NCBI RefSeq assembly: GCF_001545155.1
Contig: NZ_CP014226.1
Location: 1,970,776 to 2,034,775 of the forward strand
Direction of reading: 5' to 3'
Source: Halomonas chromatireducens
GTDB lineage: Bacteria; Pseudomonadota; Gammaproteobacteria; Pseudomonadales; Halomonadaceae
DNA: 64,000 nt
A model generated the notes under the pieces. It was not told the DNA's origin. It did no database searches and was given only the letters and a program-made list of their open reading frames with translations. Below are positions 37,901-48,523 of this stretch, in pieces (position 1 is the stretch's first letter; each line of letters starts with the position of its first letter). A program made the position numbers and the translations under genes.

Positions 37901-39273
37901 GGGACGGCGCCCTGGAGGGGACCCTGACCCTCGATACACTCGATCTTTCACGCTATCGTACCCTGGCCGCCGGGATGGACACCCTGGAGGGCGTCATCGA
38001 TGGGCGAGTTGACATATCGGGCACCGGCCAATCCCCGCAGCTGAATGGCGCTCTGGAATTGAGCGGCCTGGAGGCCAGCGGCATGGACATCCCGCTGATC
38101 ATAGTGGATGGCCGCATCCGGGTGGAATTCGACGGCGAGACAGCCCGTATCATGGGCTATGTGGAGAGCGACGAAGGGCGGCTGGTGATCAATGGCGATG
38201 CGGCCTGGCCTTCGCCGGACGACTGGCGAATCGGGATCGACCTGGACGGCACGCGGCAACCACTGCTGGTGACAATGCCCGAATTCGGTCGCTTGCGCAT
38301 TGCGCCCGACCTGCGTGTACGCATCGATCCGACACAGCTCCAGGTACGTGGTGCCGTGCAAGTCCCCTGGGCACGGCTCGAGATAGGCGATACACCGCCC
38401 GCTGCCGTCTCGCCCAGCCCCGACGAAATCATCATCACCCGCCGAGATGATGCCCGGGCCAGGCGTACCGCCGAACTCGAGGAAGAGGCCGGGGCGGATG
38501 AGGCGGCTACAGTGGCCTTGCAGCAAGCCGGCATGTCCCTGGACGTCCGCATCGACTTGAACCTGGGCCCCGACATGCAGTTCGAAGCCCGCGGACTCGA
38601 GACGGGATTACGTGGCACGTTACAGGTTCGACAGCAGGATGGCCCGGTGCAGTTGTTCGGTGACGTGATTCTAACCGACGGGCGCTTCCGTGCCTTCGGT
38701 CAGGACCTGATGATCAGACAGGGACAATTACTCTTCAGTGGACCACCGGATCAGCCACTGCTCGATTTTGAGGCCATCCGTAATCCGGACCTGACCGACG
38801 ACGGTGTCATCGCGGGGCTGCGGGTCAGCGGCTTTGCCGCCGAACCGGCCTTGGAGATATTCTCCGAGCCGGCCATGGATGAAGCCAGTGCCCTATCCTA
38901 TCTCCTGCGCGGTCGCGCCCCGCGAGACGGTGACGCCGATGGGGCTCTCACGGCCGCGCTGGTTGGCCTCACCCTGGGGCAGACCGGCGGTGCGGTGGGC
39001 GCTATCGGCCAGGCCTTCGGCATTGATGACCTGGCATTGGAAACGGCAGGCATGGGAGACGAGAGTCAGGTGGTGGTAACCGGCTATCTCACCGAGGACC
39101 TTCGTATCAGCTACGGCGTGGGTATCTTCTCGCCTATCGCCGAGCTTACCCTGCGCTATACCCTATGGAGGAATCTCTATGTGCAGGCCGTTTCGGGTGC
39201 GGCGCAAGCGGTCGATCTGGTCTATACCTTTTCCCGTCCGGGGCAACCACCGCAGCTCGATAGCGGTCCATAG
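34918..39273 (+). CDS. tamB: Translocation and assembly module protein TamB
   Basis: TamB is an inner-membrane-anchored AsmA-like protein that bridges the periplasm to TamA. Related proteins carry phospholipids along a hydrophobic beta-taco groove. The 1451-residue product has an N-terminal transmembrane helix (~15-45) and long beta-rich periplasmic repeats. Its C-terminal DUF490 domain contains 'LQVRQQDGPVQLFGDVILTDGRFRAFGQDL' and ends in 'LYVQAVSGAAQAVDLVYTFSR'. It is longer than E. coli TamB (1259). Residues ~141-365 hold tandem ~110-residue modules. The start is a GTG at 34918, with GAGGAG five bases upstream inside tamA. Confidence 0.96.
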   Translation: MAPSFRHRPGILRTRLLLWSLLRLFILLPLWLLGLVLLALGLALSPWGAGLLLEQGAERGFYQLEDAEGAPLDRLVLHGLELEAGPARVSLRRLDLAWADDCLLRGKLCIEHLAVEGARIHLKAGGPAAEREAEREPAGDIRLPFPVEIRALSLIDVELELADGTRVVFDDFSSAARASASELELLSTRLEGLRVSLPASPGTELAPAITEEGRQRLSAPAIDAAIELADTPPRTLEAGEEDTGATRQPIHLPLSVTAPDLQVVDTAVELGDGTRIELDTFTSGIEAAESHLDLLPTRLAGLRIRLPLSPGAQLALEENDTDAQRLSAETIDATLALASPLPAAVVAEVDAILALTQRERIGLPEIHLPLSVSMPHLRLEEVEFTGPVDYAIRHLTLGLEASGQEVEVTSLDLATLDADAHLSARVTLRGDYPLTARLRTTLWLPEIMPELAGQRLELLLSGSLGDLEAELAATGPVKAELRARFDALEPTLPFTASLESDLIQWPLPMRLATEVPEDEEDVLVDPFLIEDLSLRLSGSLLDYSAALSMQVEGPEIPRTRVALSGSGDFEHFSWLPLSLTLGDASLITRGRVDWTDGVDVGAVIRLDNIDPGTFTDATDGRLSGDIEVAFAQGLHGWQLDVPRLDISGELQSLPMSLQARLSGDSEMRWEIDRFEFRQADNRLSASGAVTEQSMSLDGEIDLPNLSNLHDDLTGSLAGQFTTSGSLEAPQIDIELLGDSLAFSDNRLESLGLSGSVRGLDDPALDLRLDIENLNAGGQRFSEISLLLDGHLSDHALTLDAIAGRGMPLSQASMVLEGGLSQDRQRYTGSIHPLEVSAEYGDIRLDEPLSFSADLETGSARVQPFCLSREQGGSICLDETLQASAESGDASLSVRGLPMELLDEWLPEEWRATGQTDMNLQAQWRRGGAQWRLQSDLESDLSLHGMDIYGQPWSLPATQLRVNVDASQQRVDLELDLSLADAGRVQLRVGQDDPAGDGALEGTLTLDTLDLSRYRTLAAGMDTLEGVIDGRVDISGTGQSPQLNGALELSGLEASGMDIPLIIVDGRIRVEFDGETARIMGYVESDEGRLVINGDAAWPSPDDWRIGIDLDGTRQPLLVTMPEFGRLRIAPDLRVRIDPTQLQVRGAVQVPWARLEIGDTPPAAVSPSPDEIIITRRDDARARRTAELEEEAGADEAATVALQQAGMSLDVRIDLNLGPDMQFEARGLETGLRGTLQVRQQDGPVQLFGDVILTDGRFRAFGQDLMIRQGQLLFSGPPDQPLLDFEAIRNPDLTDDGVIAGLRVSGFAAEPALEIFSEPAMDEASALSYLLRGRAPRDGDADGALTAALVGLTLGQTGGAVGAIGQAFGIDDLALETAGMGDESQVVVTGYLTEDLRISYGVGIFSPIAELTLRYTLWRNLYVQAVSGAAQAVDLVYTFSRPGQPPQLDSGP

Positions 39274-39339
39274 TCAAGGATCCGTGCGTGAGCCTGTCAA
39301 CACAAGTCTGAAGCGCACCTAAGCGCAAGGAGAGAGTAA

Positions 39340-39954
39340 ATGATTATCGACCCTGCACGCGCCTTGCCCGGGCGCGATAGCCCACTTCACGTATCGGGTA
39401 TACATGCGGTCAACGGCCACTCCATGCTGCCGCCATTTCCCGATGGGCATGAAGTCATTGTGCTGGGTCTGGGCTGTTTCTGGGGGGCAGAGCGGCTGTT
39501 CTGGCAGCTCCCAGGAGTTCATGTCACCGCCGTTGGCTATGCCGGTGGCGTCACCCCCAATCCCACCTATGAAGAGACCTGCAGTGGCTTGACCGGCCAT
39601 GCGGAAGTGGTGAGGGTGGTCTTCCACCCCGACGAGCTCGATGTCGAGACGCTGTTGCGCACCTTCTGGGAGGCGCATGACCCGACCCAGGGCATGCGTC
39701 AGGGTAATGACATCGGCAGTCAGTATCGTTCGGCGATCTATACCACCAGTGGCACGCAGCAATCAGCGGCCCAGCGCAGCCGAGACGTCTACCAGTTTTC
39801 ACTGTCCCAGGCCGGGCAGGGGAAAATCACCACCGAGATCGCTCCGCTCACCGATTTCTTTATGGCCGAGGAGTATCACCAGCAGTACCTCCACAAGAAC
39901 CCCGGCGGCTACTGTGGCCTGAAGGGCACCGGCATCAGCTGCCCGATCGGGTGA
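39340..39954 (+). CDS. msrA: Peptide methionine (S)-S-oxide reductase MsrA
   Basis: MsrA repairs methionine-S-sulfoxide. The 204-residue product has the catalytic 'GCFWGAE' (Cys46), 'VGYAGG', 'GHAEVVRV', '[13 protein letters not shown]' and a Cys-containing tail ('[15 protein letters not shown]') supplying resolving cysteines. The length fits the longer E. coli-like form. An AAGGAGAG site precedes the ATG. Its 3' end overlaps the convergent hydrolase gene by 20 bases. Confidence 0.97.
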   Translation: MIIDPARALPGRDSPLHVSGIHAVNGHSMLPPFPDGHEVIVLGLGCFWGAERLFWQLPGVHVTAVGYAGGVTPNPTYEETCSGLTGHAEVVRVVFHPDELDVETLLRTFWEAHDPTQGMRQGNDIGSQYRSAIYTTSGTQQSAAQRSRDVYQFSLSQAGQGKITTEIAPLTDFFMAEEYHQQYLHKNPGGYCGLKGTGISCPIG

Positions 39955-40975
39955 GATGGGGCCCGGCGCGGCCAGGCCAGGGAATCGCCGGGCGGCTCCA
40001 GGACTTCAGCTCACGACTTATGCGCCTGGCAAGCCAGGGTTCCAGCCGCCGATTACGCCACTCCATGAAGCCGACATGCCCCCCGAACCGTGCGATTTCC
40101 AGATGCACGGCAGGAGAGGGGGCGGGCAGGCGATCATAGAGACTCGCCGGCATGAAGGGGTCGTCATCGGCGTGCAGGATCAGGGTCGGAAGCTCGACGT
40201 CTCCCAGCAGGGGGCCGGCGGAAGCCCGTTGATAGTAGTCTTCGGCCCCATCGAAGCCATGCAACGGTGCAGTCACGACATCATCATAAGCACGCAGACT
40301 GTCCAGGTTGGCCAATCCGCGGGCATCGAGCGGCAGCGGCAGCGCGTCCCGGTCAAGCTTGTATTTTACCTTGCGCTTGAGCGCGCTCAGCAGGTGCCGC
40401 TCGTAGATTCGTGAAAACCCCTGATGGAGACGGTCAGCACTGGCTGCCAGATCCAAGGGGGCACTGATCACGATAGCACCGGCCAGATCCAGGCCGTCAC
40501 CCCCCTGTTCGGCCACCAGTTTAAGCAGCATATTCCCACCCAGCGAGACACCGGCCGCCACCTTCAGTGCCTTGGGAAAGCGGTGTGCGAGGTGTCCGAA
40601 TAGCCAGTAGGCGTCGGCGGTATCACCGCTATGATAGGCTCTGGGCAGCCTGTTGGGTTGGCTGCCGCAGCCACGGAAGTGCATCAGCACGGCACGCCAG
40701 CCCAGGTGGCTCGCCGCCGAGAGCAGCCACCGCGCATAGGGGGAGTCGAAGGAGCCTTCCAGTCCATGAAAGAGCACGAAGACCGGCGCCTCGGGATCTG
40801 CGGGCTGGGGGCTGGCCCAGTTCAGCTCGACGAAGTCGCCGTCAGGCAATTCGAGCACCTCCACTTCGCGTGCCAGTGGCGGACGCGGCAGGAGGCGCGG
40901 CAGCAACGTCTGCACGTGGGCATTGTTCAGCCCGCGTGGTGGTGAGAAGTCGGCTTCGTGTCGCCGCTCGCGCAT
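39935..40975 (-). CDS. YheT-type alpha/beta hydrolase
   Basis: A 346-residue hydrolase of the YheT/ABHD group. It starts with the typical '[20 protein letters not shown]' and has 'LFHGLEGS', the nucleophile elbow 'GVSLGGN', and a final His in '[11 protein letters not shown]'. The conserved HxxT-like residues near the N-terminus agree with the family; the substrate is not known. It overlaps msrA tail to tail by 20 bases and lies 7 bases downstream of the M24 peptidase gene, so the two form a unit. Confidence 0.88.
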   Translation of the reverse strand: MRERRHEADFSPPRGLNNAHVQTLLPRLLPRPPLAREVEVLELPDGDFVELNWASPQPADPEAPVFVLFHGLEGSFDSPYARWLLSAASHLGWRAVLMHFRGCGSQPNRLPRAYHSGDTADAYWLFGHLAHRFPKALKVAAGVSLGGNMLLKLVAEQGGDGLDLAGAIVISAPLDLAASADRLHQGFSRIYERHLLSALKRKVKYKLDRDALPLPLDARGLANLDSLRAYDDVVTAPLHGFDGAEDYYQRASAGPLLGDVELPTLILHADDDPFMPASLYDRLPAPSPAVHLEIARFGGHVGFMEWRNRRLEPWLARRISRELKSWSRPAIPWPGRAGPHLTRSGS

Positions 40976-40982
40976 GATGGTA

Positions 40983-42290
40983 TCACTCGGCTTCGGGCGT
41001 CAGGTTCTTGGCAGTGTCGCTGGTGACCAGGACGTTATCCTCGATGCGAATGCCGCCGTGAGGGGCCAGTCGCTCCACCCGTTCCCAATTCACCTCGCGT
41101 CCAACCGGCCCCTGACGCAGTGGGTCGAGCAGCATGGGTATGACATAGAGCCCCGGTTCAATGGTGACCACCATTCCCGCTTCCAGTTCACGTGTAAGGC
41201 GCAGGGCAGGGTGCTCGTCAGGCGGAGGCAGGGCCATACCGTTCGCGGCACGACGTCCGGCCACATCGTGTACCTGAATGCCCAGCAGGTGACCCAGTCC
41301 ATGGGGGCAGAAAGCCCGTGTGATACCGTTTGCCACGGCAGACTCGGGGCTGCCAAGCACGATGCGATGCTCCACAAGCAGTGCGGCCAGCAGTTCATGC
41401 ATTTGCTCATGCAGGACTGCATAGTCGACACCGGGGCGTATGGCGGCAATCAGCTGCTGCTGGATATGTGCCACACCCTTGATGAGCGGTGGGAACACCT
41501 CATCCGCCTGGCCCCCTGCCCAGGTGCGAGTGATGTCGGCGCAATAGCCATGGTAGCGATGCCCGGCATCGACCAGCAGGCTTCGTTGCTTCTTCGGGGG
41601 CAGGGTGTCGTAGTGCTGGTAATGGAGGACGCCGCCGTGGGCATTGATGCCGACGATATTGCCGTAAGGAACCTGGCTTTCGCGTTGACGCGATGCCTGG
41701 AGGTAGGCGAGCTGCACGTCCAGCTCTGCGGCACCTGACAGGAAGGCATCCCTGGCCGCTATATGGCCGGCCATGGCCTGTCGGTTGGCCCGGCCGATGC
41801 AGGCCACCTCGTACTCGCTCTTCCGCACCCGCCCCTCATCCAGCGCCATCAATAGGGCTTCGGGATTGGGATCGGCCCCCAGCGCCCCGGCAGTGGCAAC
41901 GTCCACGTCACCGATAACGGCATACCTGCCACGAGGCAGCGCAGGAGGCACATCGAAGCGCCCCTTCACCACTTCGACGCGCTCGGTCCAGGCCTCCTGA
42001 GGCAGGCTGGCAGGCAGGTGCCAGAAATCATCAGGGGAATGCAAATAGAGAACAGGGAGATTGCCGGGACACACCAACAGCCAGCTGTGGGTGAGATAGG
42101 CCTGGCCGGTCCAGTGCTGGAAATGCCCGTAGGCTTGGAAACTCGCGTGCTGGTCGTCGCCGAAATGAAGTGCGGGCTGGCCGCTGAAGATCAAGACACC
42201 ATCATACCCAAGGCGGGAGAGCGTCTCGGCATAACGTTGCTCGAGCCAGTCAAGATGGCCACGCTGTAGTTCAGCGAGCGGGTCGGTCAT
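40983..42290 (-). CDS. pepQ: Xaa-Pro dipeptidase (M24B metallopeptidase)
   Basis: This 435-residue prolidase cleaves X-Pro dipeptides using a two-metal centre. The visible ligands are Asp in 'LLVDAGHRYHGYCADITRTW' (two Asp), His in 'CPHGLGHLLGIQVHD', and Glu residues in 'MVVTIEPGLY' and near the end ('GGIRIEDNVLVT'). The N-terminal creatinase-like domain is present, and the length matches PepQ (~440). It is transcribed just before the YheT-type gene. Confidence 0.9.
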   Translation of the reverse strand: MTDPLAELQRGHLDWLEQRYAETLSRLGYDGVLIFSGQPALHFGDDQHASFQAYGHFQHWTGQAYLTHSWLLVCPGNLPVLYLHSPDDFWHLPASLPQEAWTERVEVVKGRFDVPPALPRGRYAVIGDVDVATAGALGADPNPEALLMALDEGRVRKSEYEVACIGRANRQAMAGHIAARDAFLSGAAELDVQLAYLQASRQRESQVPYGNIVGINAHGGVLHYQHYDTLPPKKQRSLLVDAGHRYHGYCADITRTWAGGQADEVFPPLIKGVAHIQQQLIAAIRPGVDYAVLHEQMHELLAALLVEHRIVLGSPESAVANGITRAFCPHGLGHLLGIQVHDVAGRRAANGMALPPPDEHPALRLTRELEAGMVVTIEPGLYVIPMLLDPLRQGPVGREVNWERVERLAPHGGIRIEDNVLVTSDTAKNLTPEAE

Positions 42291-42360
42291 GTCAGCCTTC
42301 CTGGCAGTCTGATTGAAGGCAGTTTAGCGTACTGCCCAGAGTGAACGATAGCTGGGTCCT

Positions 42361-43014
42361 CTACTGGCCCGGCGTCGGCTCCAACCGATCAATGCGGTAG
42401 AGGGTTTCCACCTGATCCAGGCCCTGCACCGTGCAGTCCAGATCGTTGATACGCCCATCGCCCAGGCCGTAGATCCAGCCGTGGACGGCCAATGCCTGAC
42501 CACGTTGCCAGGCCAACTGGAGGATCTTGGTGCGACACAGATTGTTGACCTGGGCCCTGATGTTAAGCTCACACAGACGGTCCACCTGTGAATCCAGCGG
42601 CAGCGCTGCCAACGCCGAGCGATGGTGGCTGTAGAGTTCACGGACCGAGTGGAGCCAGTAGTCCACCATACCGCACTCGCCGCCGACGACCGCCGCCCGA
42701 ACACCGCCGCAGCCATAGTGGCCAACGATCATGATGTGCTTCACCTTCAGTACATCCACCGCATACTGCACGACGGAAAGGGCGTTCATGTCATTGTGAT
42801 AGAGAAGGTTGGCGACGTTGCGATGGACGAATATCTCCCCGGGAGGAAGCGAGACGATCTGGTTCGCCGGCACGCGACTATCCGAGCAGCCGATCCAGAG
42901 GTAATGCGGTTGTTGCTGGCTTGAGAGGCGGGAGAAATAGTCCGGGTCTTCATCACGCATGCGCTCTGCCCAGGAGCGGTTATTCTCGAGCAGGGCGGCG
43001 ATTTCCTTGTCCAT
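42361..43014 (-). CDS. can: Beta-class carbonic anhydrase
   Basis: This 217-residue enzyme interconverts CO2 and bicarbonate. The zinc ligands are visible: Cys43 and Asp45-Arg47 in 'IGCSDSR', and His99 and Cys102 in 'VGHYGCGGV'. The sequence is of the E. coli Can type. The ATG at 43014 ('MDKEIAALLENNRSWAERM') matches the family start; the frame could begin at 43044. It is divergent from gorA. Confidence 0.94.
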   Translation of the reverse strand: MDKEIAALLENNRSWAERMRDEDPDYFSRLSSQQQPHYLWIGCSDSRVPANQIVSLPPGEIFVHRNVANLLYHNDMNALSVVQYAVDVLKVKHIMIVGHYGCGGVRAAVVGGECGMVDYWLHSVRELYSHHRSALAALPLDSQVDRLCELNIRAQVNNLCRTKILQLAWQRGQALAVHGWIYGLGDGRINDLDCTVQGLDQVETLYRIDRLEPTPGQ

Positions 43015-43181
43015 GCAAAGCATACCCGGTGGTTGGATTGGCAAGCCCGTATCGGATGATCTTTTTACAGGCGGTCAGTACAGTGGTCAACCGCCGCACT
43101 CCCGGGCAAGGGTCTGCACTGGTATCATCGCACCATTCCAACGGGCCCTGTTCGAGAGCCCGGTTCGAGAAGGAGAACTTC

Positions 43182-44543
43182 GTGCCAGACTTCGATTATG
43201 ACCTCTTCGTCATCGGTGCCGGTTCCGGCGGAGTACGTGCTGCACGCACCGCCGCCGCCACGGGCGCGCGCGTCGCCGTGGCCGAGGACCGCTATCTGGG
43301 TGGCACTTGCGTCAACGTGGGTTGCGTACCCAAGAAACTCTACTCCTATGCCGCCCACTTCCATGATGCCTTCGAGGATGCCGCCGGCTTCGGCTGGCAA
43401 CTGCCAGGTGTGCCCACTTTTGACTGGGCCACACTGCGAGAAAACAAGACCGGTGAAATCAAGCGACTCAACGATATCTACGGCCGCCTGCTGGAGACGG
43501 CGGGAGTCAGGTTGATCAACGGTCGAGCCCAAGTGGTTGACACGCACCATGTCGACGTGGCCGGTGAGCGAATCAGTGCCGCCAAGATCCTGGTTGCGGT
43601 AGGTGGCTGGCCGTGGGTGCCAGACTTCCCCGGCAGTGAACATGCGGTAACATCCAACGAAGTCTTCGATCTTGAGCGCTTTCCCGAACGCTTCCTGGTA
43701 CTAGGCGGTGGCTATATCGCAGTGGAGTTTGCGAGCATCTTCAACGGCCTGGGTAGTGAGGCCCATCTGGTCTACCGGGGCGAACTGTTCCTCCGTGGCT
43801 TCGACCGCGAGGTGCGGGAATTCACCCGAGACCAAATGGCTATCAAGGGCGTGAAACTTCATTTCGAAACCAACATCGAAGCGATCGAACAGGGCGAGAA
43901 TGGTCTGCTGGTGACGCTCACCAACGGCAACACACTGGAGGTCGACGCGGTGCTCGCAGCTACCGGCCGCAAGCCGCATCTGGAAGGGCTGGGCCTCGGT
44001 GAGCTGGGTGTCGAGCGCAACTCGGACGGCACGCTCAAGGTCAATGAGCGGTTCGAGACATCGGTACCATCCATCCTGGCCCTGGGCGACGTCACCGGCG
44101 GCCCGGAGCTGACACCGGTGGCCCTCGCCGAGGCCATGCACCTGGTCAAGCATCACTTCTCCGACACCCCGCCGGCGCCTCTGGATTACCAGAATATTGC
44201 CACGGCGGTCTTCTGCCATCCGAACATCGGCACCGTCGGTATCTCGGAAGAGCAGGCTCGGGAGAAATATGGGGCGATCCGCGTCTACCGAACCGACTTC
44301 CGTCCCATGAAGCACACACTTTCCGGAAGCCAGGAGCGCTGCCTGATGAAGCTCATCGTCGATGATGCAAGCGATGTGGTGGTGGGAGCCCACATGGTTG
44401 GCGAGGAAGCCGGGGAACTGATCCAGGGCATTGCCATTGCGGTGAAGGCTGGCCTGACCAAGGCCGATTTCGATGTCACCGTGGGCATTCACCCGACCGG
44501 TGCAGAGGAATTCGTCACCATGCGCTCCCTGTCGCGTACATAA
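43182..44543 (+). CDS. gorA: Glutathione-disulfide reductase
   Basis: This 453-residue flavoenzyme reduces glutathione disulfide with NADPH. Signatures are the FAD motif 'FVIGAGSGGVRAAR', the redox disulfide 'GGTCVNVGCVPKK', the NADPH domain 'LGGGYIAVEFASIFNGLG', and the C-terminal catalytic 'GIHPTGAEEF'. The start is a GTG at 43182 behind a strong AAGGAG site. The open frame runs ~260 bases further upstream but overlaps the divergent can gene. A hairpin follows the stop. Confidence 0.95.
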   Translation: MPDFDYDLFVIGAGSGGVRAARTAAATGARVAVAEDRYLGGTCVNVGCVPKKLYSYAAHFHDAFEDAAGFGWQLPGVPTFDWATLRENKTGEIKRLNDIYGRLLETAGVRLINGRAQVVDTHHVDVAGERISAAKILVAVGGWPWVPDFPGSEHAVTSNEVFDLERFPERFLVLGGGYIAVEFASIFNGLGSEAHLVYRGELFLRGFDREVREFTRDQMAIKGVKLHFETNIEAIEQGENGLLVTLTNGNTLEVDAVLAATGRKPHLEGLGLGELGVERNSDGTLKVNERFETSVPSILALGDVTGGPELTPVALAEAMHLVKHHFSDTPPAPLDYQNIATAVFCHPNIGTVGISEEQAREKYGAIRVYRTDFRPMKHTLSGSQERCLMKLIVDDASDVVVGAHMVGEEAGELIQGIAIAVKAGLTKADFDVTVGIHPTGAEEFVTMRSLSRT

Positions 44544-44567
44544 ACTCATAGGGACTATGGTCATCCC

Positions 44568-44593
44568 AGCGAGCCGCCTCCGTGCGGCTCGCT
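44568..44593 (+). terminator. Hairpin downstream of gorA
   Basis: A 10-base perfect stem (AGCGAGCCGC / GCGGCTCGCT) with a 6-base loop starts 25 bases after the gorA stop. Only a short TTG follows, so it is a moderate terminator candidate that insulates ectA. Confidence 0.65.
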
Positions 44594-44710
44594 TGCCTAG
44601 GGTAAGCGAGCGAAACCTGGACTAGACTATCGGAGTGATGCGTAAAACTGCCATGATCGTCGAATGAATCGAGCCGCTGCATAAGCTGCTGTTATGGAAG
44701 AGGGCGCTGG

Positions 44711-44757
44711 GCATAATGTCGAGTTTAATTTCGCCAAAAGCCCTGTTATCATTATGC
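44711..44757 (+). promoter_or_regulatory. ectA upstream region with inverted GCATAATG repeats
   Basis: GCATAATG (44711-44718) and its exact complement CATTATGC (44750-44757) flank 31 bases, ending 27 bases before the ectA ATG. Each copy also contains a CATAAT-like -10 hexamer. Osmotically induced promoters are expected here from work on H. elongata, but I could not assign a clear -35. Confidence 0.45.
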
Positions 44758-44784
44758 GCAACATCGCTACAGCGAAGTCTGAAC

Positions 44785-46714
<1,930 letters not shown>

Positions 46715-46803
46715 GGGAGCTTGAGAGAGCAGGGCGCTAGCGTCTGGTGTATCGGCCGGTTGCCCCACCGCCGGCCCGTCAATAGTTAATGGAGTGACAC
46801 GTT

Positions 46804-47199
46804 ATGATCGTTCGCAATCTTGAGGAAGCGCGTCAAACCGACCGTCTGGTCAAGTCCGAGAGCGGGACCTGGGACAGCACCCGTCTGGTACTGGCCGCCG
46901 ATGGAGGTAATTTTTCCTTCCATATCACTCGCATCTATGAGGGCACCGAAACACACATCCACTACAAGCATCACTATGAATCGGTGTACTGCATCGAGGG
47001 TGAAGGTGAAGTGGAAACCTTGGCGGATGGCAAGATCTGGCCGATCAAGCCCGGCGACATCTATATTCTCGACCAGCATGACGAGCACCTGCTGCGAGCC
47101 CACAAGACCATGCATCTGGCATGTGTCTTCACGCCGCCGATCACCGGTAATGAAGTGCATCGCGAAGACGGCTCCTACGCACCGGCAGACGACAATTGA
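46804..47199 (+). CDS. ectC: Ectoine synthase EctC
   Basis: EctC cyclises N-gamma-acetyl-diaminobutyrate to ectoine. The 131-residue cupin has the metal-binding region '[22 protein letters not shown]' and '[13 protein letters not shown]', and ends '[11 protein letters not shown]', close to H. elongata EctC. The 89-base gap after ectB was checked for a sigma-54 promoter, reported for ectC in H. elongata; no GG-N10-GC element was seen. A strong hairpin closes the operon. No ectD hydroxylase gene follows. Confidence 0.97.
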   Translation: MIVRNLEEARQTDRLVKSESGTWDSTRLVLAADGGNFSFHITRIYEGTETHIHYKHHYESVYCIEGEGEVETLADGKIWPIKPGDIYILDQHDEHLLRAHKTMHLACVFTPPITGNEVHREDGSYAPADDN

Positions 47200-47227
47200 T
47201 TGATTGATGTCATCACCGCGTAGGCAA

Positions 47228-47250
47228 CCCCGGCAACCATGTTGCCGGGG
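47228..47250 (+). terminator. Terminator of the ectABC operon
   Basis: A perfect 10-base stem (CCCCGGCAAC / GTTGCCGGGG) with a CAT loop lies 29 bases after the ectC stop, followed by a GGTTATTATT stretch. Confidence 0.85.
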
Positions 47251-47287
47251 GGTTATTATTGGCTACCTTTTGCACATCTTACGGTTC

Positions 47288-47304
47288 GCATAATGTATAT
47301 TATG
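47288..47304 (+). promoter_or_regulatory. AT-rich inverted element upstream of a truncated lipoprotein gene
   Basis: CATAAT-GTAT-ATTATG forms a 6-base inverted repeat in an AT-rich stretch. It contains GCATAATG (47288-47295), the same 8-mer found twice before ectA. It may be a promoter with an operator for the lipoprotein gene at 47472. Confidence 0.4.
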
Positions 47305-47471
47305 TTAAATTGAGGGTGTCGCCACTCCCCAGCTTGTCATGGGGTTGGACAACCCGGCCACAGACTCCTTATCATCTCTCGTCCCGCGCCGCGCGCGAAG
47401 ACTACTCGCACTCCACTCTGCAGGTCTAACCCACCCCCCCGGGTGAAGCCCTATACGGAGGTTTTTGATTC

Positions 47472-47541
47472 ATGCGACCGAGACCACTGATCGCCGCTAT
47501 GCCCTGGTTGCTGGCCTCCCTGCTGATTTCCGGTTGCGCGC
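47472..47541 (+). pseudogene. 5' stub of a lipoprotein gene, cut by a join
   Basis: A strong GGAGG site precedes an ATG that opens a lipoprotein signal peptide ('MRPRPLIAAMPWLLASLLIS' then Gly-Cys). Immediately after the lipobox Cys the DNA becomes the reverse complement of an Mrp antiporter subunit gene. Only about 23 residues are therefore authentic, and the mature protein cannot be identified. Confidence 0.65.
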
Positions 47542-47883
47542 TGCCACCCAGGCGAGCCAGATCACCGCCAGGCCGGTACCTCCCATGGCCAGGTACTGGA
47601 GTGGACGTTGCCAGCGGCGGGGGTCGGCCCCGGCACTGGTGCCGGCTGGCAGTCGTCCCAGGGCCGTCAGCAGCAGGGCGCCGGTGACGCCGGCGCCGAT
47701 GGCGGCCTCCGCCAGGGCGATATCCGGTGCGTCCAGGCGAACCCACACCAGTGCCATCAGCAGGTAGAAGGCCATGAAATTGACCACGGCGGAAAAGCGG
47801 CGCGGGGTGAACAGGGCCTGCCAGGCCAGCCACAGCAAGCCTGCGGCAAGCAGCAAGTCGAACCCCCAGGCCAGCACCCTCAC
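47542..47883 (-). pseudogene. Mrp antiporter DUF4040 (MrpB-like/MbhD) subunit, C-terminus lost at the join
   Basis: About 114 residues with four hydrophobic helices are present. They include 'NFMAFYLLMALVWVRLDAPDIALAEAAIGAGVTGALLLTALG', the signature of the DUF4040/MbhD domain found at the end of MrpA or in separate small subunits. The frame ends in foreign DNA ('ARNRKSAGRPATRA') after 'VIWLAWVA'. The ATG overlaps the mrpG stop by four bases. Further Mrp subunits (MnhB, C, D) would be expected beyond the join. Confidence 0.82.
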
Positions 47884-48227
47884 TTCGGGGCGGGCCTTTC
47901 GCTTGTCGTCGTGTTTGACGGCATGTCAGCCTGTTGCGGGGCAAGGCCGCATGCTAGCGCCGTCGAGGCGATCAGGGTAGCCCCGATACCGGAGGCAACC
48001 AGCATCAACAACCAGATCAGCAGGTATTTCACGGCCTCGGCAAGGCCCGAGGCTTGAAAGGCAAGTCCCAGGCAGATCAGGCCGAGGCCGAGGTTATCGG
48101 CTTTGGTCAGGGCGTGCAGACGGGTGAAGACATCCGGGAAGCGCAGCAGGCCAAGGCTGCCGGCCAGGAAGAACAGGATGCCGGCAGCAACGAACCCGTA
48201 GCCGAGCCAATGCAGTGCTTCAGTCAT
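47880..48227 (-). CDS. mrpG: Mrp antiporter subunit G
   Basis: This 115-residue membrane subunit of the multisubunit Na+/H+ antiporter has three helices and the family core 'AGSLGLLRFPDVFTRLHALTKADNLGLGL'. The ATG at 48227 overlaps the mrpF stop by 8 bases; an alternative start lies ten codons upstream. A short polar Thr/Ser/Pro tail follows the last helix. Confidence 0.92.
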   Translation of the reverse strand: MTEALHWLGYGFVAAGILFFLAGSLGLLRFPDVFTRLHALTKADNLGLGLICLGLAFQASGLAEAVKYLLIWLLMLVASGIGATLIASTALACGLAPQQADMPSNTTTSERPAPK

Positions 48228-48519
48228 GGCCTGCCTCTTCTCGGGTGTCCTTGTCATCGCGCAGCAGTGTCCAGGTGCGCGTGACGAAATTGGCCATGGC
48301 CACGGCGGCCAGCAGGGCGAAGAGCAGTGCCACGTCCACCAGTGCCGACTGGTCGGAGACGATGCTCAGCAGCAGCAGTACGGCGATGGCCGAGGTGGTG
48401 ATCATCTCGGCAGCCAGCATGCGGTCGGCGCTGGTGGGACCGCGCAGGATCCGCCAGGCGCCGACGCCGGCATTGGCCAGCAGCAGTGCCGCACCGACGG
48501 CATACAGGTAGGTCGTCAT
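48220..48519 (-). CDS. mrpF: Mrp antiporter subunit F
   Basis: A 99-residue membrane protein with three helices and the MrpF signature 'RILRGPTSADRMLAAEMITTSAIAVLLLLS', including the conserved Asp in 'SADR'. It overlaps mrpG by 8 bases and follows mrpE by 4, so the subunits are translated as one unit. Confidence 0.93.
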   Translation of the reverse strand: MTTYLYAVGAALLLANAGVGAWRILRGPTSADRMLAAEMITTSAIAVLLLLSIVSDQSALVDVALLFALLAAVAMANFVTRTWTLLRDDKDTREEAGHD

Positions 48520-48523
48520 GGAG

